Of a stretch of 64,000 nt of DNA, positions 42,601 through 49,298 are shown in pieces. A model generated the notes under the pieces. That model ran no database searches and had not been told where the DNA came from. It saw only the letters and a list, made by a program, of their open reading frames with translations. Within the stretch, counting starts at the first letter, position 1. Each line of letters opens with the position of its first letter. A program made the translations under genes and the position numbers. This DNA is from JAAAOZ01 sp964496595 (GTDB taxonomy: Bacteria > Chloroflexota > Anaerolineae > B4-G1 > SLSP01): assembly GCA_964496595.1 (NCBI GenBank), contig CAZCAI010000001.1, positions 1-64,000 on the forward strand, in the 5' to 3' direction.

Positions 42601-43172
42601 TGGTGCGGATGTGGGCCGAGGCGCCGGACTATTTGCATCCCCGCGCGGTCTACGGTTACTTTCCGGTGCAATCCCAGGGCAACGACGTGCTGCTCTACGA
42701 TTCGCAGCATCCGAAGGCGCGGTGCGAGATCGCGCGGCTGAACTTCCCCCGGCGGCCGCGCGGGGAGCGCTGGGTCAGCGTGGCCGACTACGTCGCGCCG
42801 GCGGCTGGCGAGGCCATCGACGTGGTCGCGATGCAGGTCGTCACGGTTGGCGCGGGGGCGACGGAGCGCTACGGCGCGTTGGATGCGGCGGGCGAGCACA
42901 GCGCGGCGTATTTCGTCCACGGGCTGGCGGCGGAGCTGGCCGAGACCACGGCGGAATGGATGCACCAACGCATCCGCCAAGAGCTGGGATTGGCCGCGCG
43001 CCAGGGCCGGCGCTACTCGTGGGGCTATCCCGCCTGCCCGGATCTGCAGGCGCATCGGATCGTCTTTGATCTGCTGCCGGCGGAGCGCGCGCTGGGGATG
43101 CAACTCTCATCCGCCGGGCAATTGATCCCGGAGCACAGCACGGCGGCGTTTGTCGTGCATAGTGATCGATGA
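39675..43172 (+). CDS. metH: Cobalamin-dependent methionine synthase
   Basis: This 1165-residue enzyme methylates homocysteine using methyl-cobalamin and methyltetrahydrofolate. All four modules are visible. The homocysteine domain (1-335) has zinc cysteines C247 (GLNCSTGP) and C312-C313 (GGCCGTGPEH). The pterin-binding domain (about 370-650) follows. The B12 cap and binding domain (about 660-880) has H761 in DVHDIGKN. A reactivation domain follows (YGYFPVQSQGN, SWGYPACPD, LIPEHSTAA). A histidine- and acid-rich linker (about residue 890) separates the last two. The start ATG at 39675 has GAGGGGG upstream. The stop codon's last base is the first base of the inverted-repeat element at 43172. 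No B12 riboswitch was recognised in the short leader. Confidence 0.95.
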   Translation: MDEVMNTMDEIIPWTNRRYLDAVADHVVLFDGATGTELAKYGPGPADFGGERTAGLMEMLLFHRPEVVAQVHATYFEAGAEVVETNTFRGNRVSLAEFGVADRALEINRRAAEIARQAADRVTADSGRPRFVAGAMGPTGKLPSLEKMERMEEDVTFDEIATVYAEQSRGLLEGGVDLLLLETQQDLLELKAAIQGIWRTFRALNQRVPIQAQITLDVHGRMLTGPSVEAALATLAALPVDVIGLNCSTGPEEMRGAIRRLLALTQHPVSVLPNAGMPESVDGRAVYHMAAEPFADALATFVAWGVRIVGGCCGTGPEHIRQIASALTDVDIPQPRPVSLASYPVPLVSLPYVASNVEAVALHQEPRPLLVGERVNTQGSRKARRLILAEQYDALVALAESQVASGAHVLDVCVALTERADEITTMQRVVKLLTLNSSAPLMIDTTDLAVMRAALATYPGRAIINSVHLEAGEGRARRILALARDFGAAVVALTIDEQGMAKTAERKMAIVERLYHLAVDEMGLPPHAMIFDPLTFTLATGDADSAGAAVATLTALEQIKARYPQALINLGVSNVSYGLTPRARHVLNSVFLYRAVEAGLDMAIVNPAQITPYPEIAPEVRALAEDVIFNRSPSALQDYIAYFADQEETDELAVDESAALPPHEQLYQAILHRRREGVEALVDATLEEEEMAPLAVLNDVLLPAMKKVGERFGAGELILPFVLQSADVMKAAVAQLEPHLESTQGVSKGTIVLATVFGDVHDIGKNLVRTILENNGYAVHDLGKQVPMTEIVDAAVERRADAIGLSALLVATSRQMALVVEELHRRGLQIPVLVGGAAINADFAQRIAQCDAGEIYRGGVFYCEDAFEALQVLENIVLFTPPPPPEDHDHEHERAVSAPSAECATCGTACALSALQSGPDTIPAPPFWGYRAEMDVPWAELAELLDHKRLFRVGWGAKSATGEQWEAVRADFEARLVRMWAEAPDYLHPRAVYGYFPVQSQGNDVLLYDSQHPKARCEIARLNFPRRPRGERWVSVADYVAPAAGEAIDVVAMQVVTVGAGATERYGALDAAGEHSAAYFVHGLAAELAETTAEWMHQRIRQELGLAARQGRRYSWGYPACPDLQAHRIVFDLLPAERALGMQLSSAGQLIPEHSTAAFVVHSDR

Positions 43173-43268
43173 ACCTTGCGAAGGTTGCCAAGAGCCAGGT
43201 AAGCCAGGGCATCGGCGCCGGGCAGTGGATGCCGGGCTTTGCGGGTTTTGCGGAACCTTCGCAAGGGT
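43172..43268. repeat. 97-bp inverted-repeat element, copy 2
   Basis: Ends AACCTTGCGAAGGTT (43172-43186) and AACCTTCGCAAGGGT (43254-43268). Its first base is the last base of the metH stop codon. The interior contains GCATC/GATGC arms and is GC-rich, unlike the interiors of copies 1 and 3. Confidence 0.85.
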
Positions 43269-43305
43269 GAGGTAAACTACATAATTTTAACCTAGGGAGG
43301 CGTTG

Positions 43306-44574
43306 ATGAAGGTTTTGGTGTTGGGTACGGGTAAGATGGGGCAGGGTGTGGCGTGGGATTTGGCGCACAACCCGGCGGTAGAGACGGTCGGGATGGTGGA
43401 CATCCGTCGCAGTGCATTGGAGCGGGCGAAAAACAAGCTCCAGCACGAGTTTAAGAAGAAAGGACAAGTCGCCGAAAATGAAAAATTGGTCTTTCATCCC
43501 TTGGATATTACTGATTTTGACGAATCGGCGCCGTTATTTGAAAAGTACGACGTTGGCGTGATCACGGTGTGCAATCGCCGTTGTAGCTACAAGGCCATCG
43601 AGGCGGCGATTTTGGCGGGTCTGGATGTGGTGGATATTCTGGAAGAGTATCATCGCCGCCCGGACGATCACGAAATCGAAGGGCTGGAGGCGCCGGAGGG
43701 GATGTCGCTTCGCGAGTATGGCGATTGGTTGCACGAGCGCGCTATCGAAGCGGGCGTGCTGGTGTTGGATGGGATGGGCTTCGCGCCGGGGTTGAGCAAC
43801 ATCACCTTGGGCGAGGGCATCCGCAAGATGGACGAGACGACATCGGCCGTCGCCAGAGTGGGGGGCATCCCCTGCAAGGTCTCGGCGCGGCGCCACCCGT
43901 TGCGCTATGTGATTACCTGGGCCTTCTCGCACGTCCTGCGCGAGTATATGGTCAAGGTCAAGATCCGCCGCGATGGCGAGGTGGCCGTGGTCGATGCTGT
44001 GACGGATCTGGAGCGCTTCCGTTTCCAGCAATTTGGCAAGGATGAGGAACTGGTGTGCGCGATCACGCCGGGGATGCCCAGCTTTATCTACAGCCGGCCG
44101 GAGTTGCAGTCGTTCGCGGAGAAGACCATCCGCTGGCCGGGTCACTGGGAGGGTATCCTGACGCTCAAAGAATGTGGGCTGTTGAATTTGGAGCCGGTGG
44201 AATTCGAGGGGATGATGATCAGCCCGCGCGAGTTCTTCAACGCGCTCGTGGAACCGAAGTTGCAGCCTATCGAAGGGGATCGCGATGTGTGCGTGATGTG
44301 GAACTCGGCGGTTGGCTCTCAGAACGGGCGTCCGATGCGCGTGGATTACTATCTGTGGGAGGAATCCGACGACGCGAACTCCGCGATGGCGCGCGTGACG
44401 GCTTTCCCGGCGGCGATTGCGGCGGTGATGATCGGCCAGGGCAAGATCGCGCGGACGGGCATTGTCCCGCCGGAGGATGCCATCGGCGGGGATGATGGTG
44501 CGTTGTACATGGAATTCTTAGGCGAGTTGGAGAAGCGCGATATAGACATCTTGGAGATGGTATCGGCGGCGTGA
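43306..44574 (+). CDS. Saccharopine dehydrogenase-like NADP-binding protein
   Basis: This 422-residue protein belongs to the saccharopine dehydrogenase NADP-binding family. The Rossmann motif VLVLGTGKMGQGVAWDL opens the protein, and a conserved DGMGFAPGLSNI segment lies at about residue 160. Members act on amino acids such as lysine/saccharopine or carboxynorspermidine, or have unknown roles; the substrate is not evident. The start is ATG 43306 with GGGAGG five bases upstream (a TTG one codon earlier is in frame). The gene sits between two copies of the inverted-repeat element, at 43172-43268 and 44616-44713. The preceding gene is metH; no lysine-pathway genes are adjacent. Confidence 0.85.
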   Translation: MKVLVLGTGKMGQGVAWDLAHNPAVETVGMVDIRRSALERAKNKLQHEFKKKGQVAENEKLVFHPLDITDFDESAPLFEKYDVGVITVCNRRCSYKAIEAAILAGLDVVDILEEYHRRPDDHEIEGLEAPEGMSLREYGDWLHERAIEAGVLVLDGMGFAPGLSNITLGEGIRKMDETTSAVARVGGIPCKVSARRHPLRYVITWAFSHVLREYMVKVKIRRDGEVAVVDAVTDLERFRFQQFGKDEELVCAITPGMPSFIYSRPELQSFAEKTIRWPGHWEGILTLKECGLLNLEPVEFEGMMISPREFFNALVEPKLQPIEGDRDVCVMWNSAVGSQNGRPMRVDYYLWEESDDANSAMARVTAFPAAIAAVMIGQGKIARTGIVPPEDAIGGDDGALYMEFLGELEKRDIDILEMVSAA

Positions 44575-44615
44575 ATTCTATACCTTATTTTCGCTGTGAT
44601 GCGGTTTTCGCGGGA

Positions 44616-44713
44616 ACCCTTGCGAAGGTTAGTCGAGAGCCGTTCAAACTGAGTTTTTCTGTCAAAGACAAGGTACTTGAGGCCTAAAATCCTCATGTAA
44701 CCTTCGCAAGGGT
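44616..44713. repeat. 98-bp inverted-repeat element, copy 3
   Basis: Ends ACCCTTGCGAAGGTT (44616-44630) and AACCTTCGCAAGGGT (44699-44713) are perfect 15-bp inverted repeats. It begins 42 bases after the stop of the saccharopine dehydrogenase-like gene. The AT-rich interior is unlike those of the other copies. Confidence 0.9.
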
Positions 44714-44725
44714 AAGGTGGAAAAT

Positions 44726-44759
44726 GCGAGGCCCTCAGCACATTCGCTGAGGGCCTCGC
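44726..44759. terminator. Bidirectional terminator-like stem-loop
   Basis: A perfect 14-bp stem GCGAGGCCCTCAGC/GCTGAGGGCCTCGC with a 6-base loop lies between convergent genes ending at 44574 (plus) and 44802 (minus). Flanking T-runs are short, so efficiency is uncertain. Confidence 0.7.
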
Positions 44760-44801
44760 TGCGTTATGGGATGAGATTCGATTGGATTTGGGCCGAGTGT
44801 C

Positions 44802-47800
44802 TCATCCCTCTCTTGTGACGAGCGGCAGGTAGATGATCTCCCCGTCGCTTTCCTCGCTGCTGGCGCCGAATACGGCGAACTCGCTGAGATGGCAGACCGG
44901 CGCGACCAGGAGATTGCGATCTACATCTGGCGTGTAGCTGGGAACAGGCGGCCCGCAGGCGTTAGCCACATCGTCCCAATCGCTGAGGCTCTCGTTCCAG
45001 TAGGTGAGGCGCAAGGTGGTCTCGTCCTCGATGCCGGCGTTCATCCAATCCTCGTCACGATAGTGAATCGTAACGGTGATCTGTCCGCCGATTTGAGGCG
45101 ATGCCTCCAGAGCGAACCCCCGACCAATAAAACCAAGACCGGAGGTGAACGGATGGGTGAGGGTGATATGCGGCGTGTATGTGAAGACCGTCTCCTCGCT
45201 CAATGTGCCGCTGGGGATCTCTATCGTCGTCGTCACCCCGGTCGTGTCGGTGAAGATCGTCGTCCCACCCGACGGGCCGACCGTGAACGCCTCCTGGATA
45301 AGAATCGTGTGCGTGCCGAAGGCGCTCCCGGCGTCATTGCTGGCGGTCACCGTGATGGTCTTGGGGCCGGGGTTGGCCCAGGTGCGATTCTTGAGGACGA
45401 TGCTCCGTCCCAGGTTGTAGGGGCCTAGGATCCCCTCGTGGCCTGTGTATTTGACGTAGTAGGTGAGCGGCGTCGTGACATCGAGGGGATCGACCGTGAT
45501 GGTGAAGGTGTAAAACTCGTTGGTTCTGCCGATTGTTGGCCCATCAATGTTGACGGCGGTTGGTGCGCCGGGCGCCGGGGCCTCACTGATGGTGATCGTG
45601 TGCGTGCCGATGGCGCTGCCGAGGTCGTTGCTGGCCGTCACTGTGATGGTCTTGGGCCCGGGCGTGGGCCAGGTGCGATTTTTCAGGATGATGCTTCGAC
45701 CCAGCGTGGCTTCCAGAGGTGCGCCTTGGAGATCCGTGTAATCGATGACGTAGGTGATCGGTGTCGTGACGTCGATGGGATCGACCGTGATTGTGAATGT
45801 GTAAGATTCATTGGTATAGCCGACGGTGGGGCCACTGATGTTCACGCTGCTGGGCGCCGTCGGGACGGGCGTGCCGCTGCCGGAGAGATTGACCTCGGTG
45901 CGGATGCCACGTCCCTGCCAGGTGGGTGTGCCGCTGTCGGGCGTCAACGCGAGCGGCGTGGTGCTCAGGGGAAGAAAAGCCTTGAAGGTGAGGGCGTCGC
46001 CCACATTCGCGCCTTCGTCGCTCGTAGTCGTCGCGTCGTCGCCGTAGGCGTGCAGGAAGCCGTACTGCCCGGCTTCGGTCAGGATAAAATCGCCGATGTA
46101 GACGCTGTCGGGATCGTAGACGGCCACAATCGTGCCCACAGGCGCAGGGCTGCCATCGATGGTGATCACGCCCCAAAAGTCAGACCACTCATCGGTCGCG
46201 ACGTAGGGCATTGTGACCTCTAGATTGACCTCTTTCTGGTCTACGCCTGAGTTCCACACCGTTGATTTGGACGGCGTAGCCAAGCGCCCATTGATCGTAA
46301 AGCGAACTTCATCCCCATCCGCTATGCCTTCATCCCCCGGCGTGTTGGGATCGTCCACGTAGGTGTGGAGGAAACCGTAATATGGCGGCGTATGCACGGT
46401 AAACGCGCCGGCGACAATGCCATCTGGATCGTAGGCGACCACGCGGGCGTTGCAAGGTGCAGAAAAGCCACTGAGGGATGCAACGCCGTAGAAGTCAACC
46501 CACTCAGTGGTCGGCGTAAAAAAATATGAGCTTGCTGCTCCTTGTGATATATCAGCGGATGATGGGGGGATGGCCGGTCGTCTGACCGGTGTGTCGGCGC
46601 CTGGATAGGTCAGGATCGGTGCGCTGGCCCCCTCGCTGATCTTGATCCAGTAGGCATACCCCGGCTCCATCATCGTCAGGTCGCTGAATTGCGGCTGGCC
46701 GGGCATATAGCTCTTGGCGCCGCCATCGAAGCTGCGGACGAGGTCGTAATCGCCGCTGATGCTCTCCAACGCCTGGGTGACGACCATCGTGATATCGGGC
46801 AGGTAGCTGACCAGATTCCAGCCCTCGTAGAGTTGGATGGACGTATCATCGCGCGCCGGTTCGTAGGTCAAGGTCAGCGTCTGGGTCGTCGCCGCTGTGA
46901 TGTGAATCCAGTAGCCGTGCGCCACATCGATGGTGGTCAGATCGCTGGCGTCGGGATTGCCGGGATCGAAGGTCTTGCCGCCGCCGGATGGCCCGCCATC
47001 GAAGGCCAACACCAGATCGTACTGCCCCGCCAGGCTGCTCAACACCTGGGTGATCGCCGGATCGGGCGGGGTGACGTCAATCGAAAAGAGGTTCCAGCCG
47101 GGAGCTAAATCGTGGATAAACGTAGCGTCGGGCGCGTAGGCCGGGGACATCAACGTGGTCGTGCCGGAGAGATAATCGCCGATAACGTAATCATCCTGCG
47201 TGGTGGCCGCGACGCGGATGCCGTGATTGGCCGGCAATGGCGCATCTAACGTGGCGGTGAAGCGCGCCGTGCCCGTCACGTTATCGATCACGGCGATGGT
47301 CAGCAATTCTAAGGCGTCCTGTTCATCGTCCAGGTCATCCAGATACAGCTCGACCAGGCAGTTGGGGCAGTCGCTGCCTGCCTCGGTCTCGCCGACGACC
47401 TGCGTGCCATCGATGCTCACGATGCGCGGCGGATCAAACAATCGCAACGCTTCGGGGATGGCGGGGCCGTATTCGATCACCTTGGTAGTGCTGTCGCGCA
47501 CGATGTTGTTGCGCAGCGTGAATTGGCGGGCGAGCGGCGAGCTATCGTTGACGAAGATCGCGCCCTCCGTAGGGTCATCACTCTCAGCGACGAAAAAGCT
47601 GGTTTTCGCATTGACGATGGTGTTGGTCATCACCTGAATGCCCTGGCCGGTGACGAAGATCCCCTGGCCGCAGGCGCCGACCTCATTGCCCAGCCCATCG
47701 ATGCCGATGGTGTTGTGCTCGAAAAGATTGTCGGCGCCCGCCGTCCATATCGCGGGCGGTGCGGTTTCGGTCGGGGAGTGGGGGCGATGGATGCCCGCGA

Positions 47801-48821
47801 GGGTGTTGTAGCGGACGATGTTGTTGCTGCCGCTGGAGAACTCGATCCCCGTCCCGCCGTACCACTGCGCGGGGTTGTAGAGGTTGGAGGCGACGCACGT
47901 GAGCCGATCCGCAGGGACGCTCGTATCGCCCCGCGTGCCGATGTAGTTGTATTGGATGATGTTGTTGTCCCCCTGCACAGAGACCCCGCTGTTGGAGCCG
48001 GTGACAATCGTGCCGCTGATCGTGTTGCCATCGCCCTGGATGGTGATGCCGCCGCCGGCCAGGGTAATATCGGGGTTCGTGCCGGGGACGATCTCCGTGC
48101 CGGCGGCGTTCAGGCCCACCCAAACCTCTTCGACCAGGTTGCTGCCGCCCACGCCGGAGACATCGTTCAAGAAGATACCGCCGCCGCCCTGGAAGGCCAG
48201 ATTGCGAATGGTGTTGTGATTGACGCCCACCAGGTCAAAGGAATGCGTGCTGCTGATGACAATTTTGGGATCGCCGGTCGTGCGCCCGCCGGGCTGCGTG
48301 TCGCCATCGATGGTGATGTAACTATCGGGGTTGGCGGGATTGTCAAGATCCCCCACCACGATGGCCTCGCCGCCGGAACTGCTGGAATAGTCGGCGTCCA
48401 TTACGATGGCCCACGTTTGCGTGTCGGCGTGATAGTGTGTATCGGTCAATGGGAGGTTGAATTTGATGAGAATCGGGCGATCCGCCATCGGGCGATGGCT
48501 GGCCTCCACTAAGGCGCGCCGGAGGTTACATTTGCCATCACTGGCTGCGAAAAATGGACTTTGTGTGAAATAGCACGTCCTGGTCTGCGTCTCGCCGCTG
48601 GTGTCCTCCGTCGTGTTGATGGTGATGACGGTGGTGTAGTTCAGCGGCGCGCGGGCGCTGATGGGAGCGGAGAAAGGCTCCATCAGCGGCGTCAGGTCAC
48701 GCTCTTGCGTCTCGATTGGATCGAGCCGCATGGCGTCGACGGCATCGTACCTCGTCGCCACGGCGCTCGATAGGAGCAAGAGCAGAGAGATAAGCGTTAT
48801 CTGCCAGATTCTGCGTTTCAT
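44802..48821 (-). CDS. Giant secreted multidomain beta-helix protein with YLPLV tail
   Basis: This 1339-residue protein is predicted to be exported (MKRRIWQ, hydrophobic core LISLLLLLSSAVA). In order: a CSLREA-like segment (CNLRRALVEASH), a right-handed beta-helix with N-rich turns (about 150-450), two GWNLFS/GWNLVS repeats each followed by YWI (about 590-760), two WVDFYG/WSDFWG beta repeats (about 790-1000), two PKD-like repeats of about 92 residues (about 1000-1180), a ZU5/DUF-like beta domain, and the end IYLPLVTREG. The modules suggest a surface or extracellular adhesin or scaffold; I see no catalytic motif. The ATG at 48821 has AAGGAGGGG six bases upstream, and that site is the last unit of a nonamer repeat. 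The next gene downstream is convergent. Confidence 0.8.
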   Translation of the reverse strand: MKRRIWQITLISLLLLLSSAVATRYDAVDAMRLDPIETQERDLTPLMEPFSAPISARAPLNYTTVITINTTEDTSGETQTRTCYFTQSPFFAASDGKCNLRRALVEASHRPMADRPILIKFNLPLTDTHYHADTQTWAIVMDADYSSSSGGEAIVVGDLDNPANPDSYITIDGDTQPGGRTTGDPKIVISSTHSFDLVGVNHNTIRNLAFQGGGGIFLNDVSGVGGSNLVEEVWVGLNAAGTEIVPGTNPDITLAGGGITIQGDGNTISGTIVTGSNSGVSVQGDNNIIQYNYIGTRGDTSVPADRLTCVASNLYNPAQWYGGTGIEFSSGSNNIVRYNTLAGIHRPHSPTETAPPAIWTAGADNLFEHNTIGIDGLGNEVGACGQGIFVTGQGIQVMTNTIVNAKTSFFVAESDDPTEGAIFVNDSSPLARQFTLRNNIVRDSTTKVIEYGPAIPEALRLFDPPRIVSIDGTQVVGETEAGSDCPNCLVELYLDDLDDEQDALELLTIAVIDNVTGTARFTATLDAPLPANHGIRVAATTQDDYVIGDYLSGTTTLMSPAYAPDATFIHDLAPGWNLFSIDVTPPDPAITQVLSSLAGQYDLVLAFDGGPSGGGKTFDPGNPDASDLTTIDVAHGYWIHITAATTQTLTLTYEPARDDTSIQLYEGWNLVSYLPDITMVVTQALESISGDYDLVRSFDGGAKSYMPGQPQFSDLTMMEPGYAYWIKISEGASAPILTYPGADTPVRRPAIPPSSADISQGAASSYFFTPTTEWVDFYGVASLSGFSAPCNARVVAYDPDGIVAGAFTVHTPPYYGFLHTYVDDPNTPGDEGIADGDEVRFTINGRLATPSKSTVWNSGVDQKEVNLEVTMPYVATDEWSDFWGVITIDGSPAPVGTIVAVYDPDSVYIGDFILTEAGQYGFLHAYGDDATTTSDEGANVGDALTFKAFLPLSTTPLALTPDSGTPTWQGRGIRTEVNLSGSGTPVPTAPSSVNISGPTVGYTNESYTFTITVDPIDVTTPITYVIDYTDLQGAPLEATLGRSIILKNRTWPTPGPKTITVTASNDLGSAIGTHTITISEAPAPGAPTAVNIDGPTIGRTNEFYTFTITVDPLDVTTPLTYYVKYTGHEGILGPYNLGRSIVLKNRTWANPGPKTITVTASNDAGSAFGTHTILIQEAFTVGPSGGTTIFTDTTGVTTTIEIPSGTLSEETVFTYTPHITLTHPFTSGLGFIGRGFALEASPQIGGQITVTIHYRDEDWMNAGIEDETTLRLTYWNESLSDWDDVANACGPPVPSYTPDVDRNLLVAPVCHLSEFAVFGASSEESDGEIIYLPLVTREG

Positions 48822-48832
48822 CGTAAACCCCT

Positions 48833-48889
48833 CCTTGGTTTCCTTGGTTTCCTTGGTTTCCTTGGTTTCCTTGGTTTCCTTGGTTTCCT
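48833..48889. repeat. Nonanucleotide tandem repeat (CCTTGGTTT, about 6.3 copies) in the leader
   Basis: The perfect 9-bp repeat runs directly into the ribosome-binding site of the secreted protein gene starting at 48821. On the coding strand the unit is GGAAACCAA, and the last copy reads CCAAGGAGGGG. Changes in copy number would alter leader length but not the reading frame. Confidence 0.95.
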
Positions 48890-48905
48890 GAAAAAACTGT
48901 GAGAT

Positions 48906-49142
48906 TCAAGTACCCGTTTGAGTTTCATTGGCTTCACCCCCGTGCGACTTTAGTTCATCGTTATCCTCCTCTGTATCGATTTGGATTTGGAGAAACGCGC
49001 ACAGATCTTTTAGGCTAGCGAACGCTTGGCGCTCCCCGTTGAACGGATTTTCGATGGAGGCCCGCCAGACTGCATCGCTTTCGTTGCCCGTTCGCCAGAT
49101 GCGCAGCAGATAGGATAGATAGTCTCTCCGTTGTCTTGTCAT
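48906..49142 (-). CDS. Small conserved-looking protein of unknown function
   Basis: This 78-residue protein has the pattern SYLLRIWRTGNESDAVWRASIENPFNGERQAF, then SLKDLCAFLQ. I remember this from short Chloroflexota proteins of unknown role, often near AfsR/BTAD regulators; treat that as recollection. It is soluble and probably forms a small beta-hairpin and helix fold. The acidic tail (DTEEDNDELKSHGG) is likely disordered. The ribosome-binding site before the ATG at 49142 is weak. It is divergent from the BTAD regulator (49299), sharing a 156-bp intergenic region with a promoter for that gene, and may be coregulated with it. Confidence 0.6.
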   Translation of the reverse strand: MTRQRRDYLSYLLRIWRTGNESDAVWRASIENPFNGERQAFASLKDLCAFLQIQIDTEEDNDELKSHGGEANETQTGT

Positions 49143-49207
49143 ATTCGTTACCCGTCAATTTCATCATAATGATCGAACGTCAGGGAAACGTCAGGGGCAC
49201 GGCTTTT

Positions 49208-49236
49208 TTGCTACGGAGGGCAACTATCGATATAAT
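49208..49236 (+). promoter_or_regulatory. Sigma-70-type promoter for the BTAD regulator gene
   Basis: TTGCTA (49208-49213), a 17-base spacer and a perfect TATAAT (49231-49236) lie 62 bases before the start codon at 49299. Confidence 0.6.
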
Positions 49237-49298
49237 GAGGATAGGGTGTTATACCTGAGTCGTCGCCAGAGAAATATTGTCCAAATATAAAGTGAACT

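Noticed and set aside
34721..44713. Reading the three inverted-repeat elements as one integron-type cassette array
   Set aside because: They are separated by several kilobases, occur in independent operons, and no integrase is present.
48697..48909. Open frame with a GNQ repeat across the nonamer tract
   Set aside because: The repeat peptide is a by-product of the 9-bp tandem repeat and the frame overlaps the signal-peptide region of the secreted protein in another frame.
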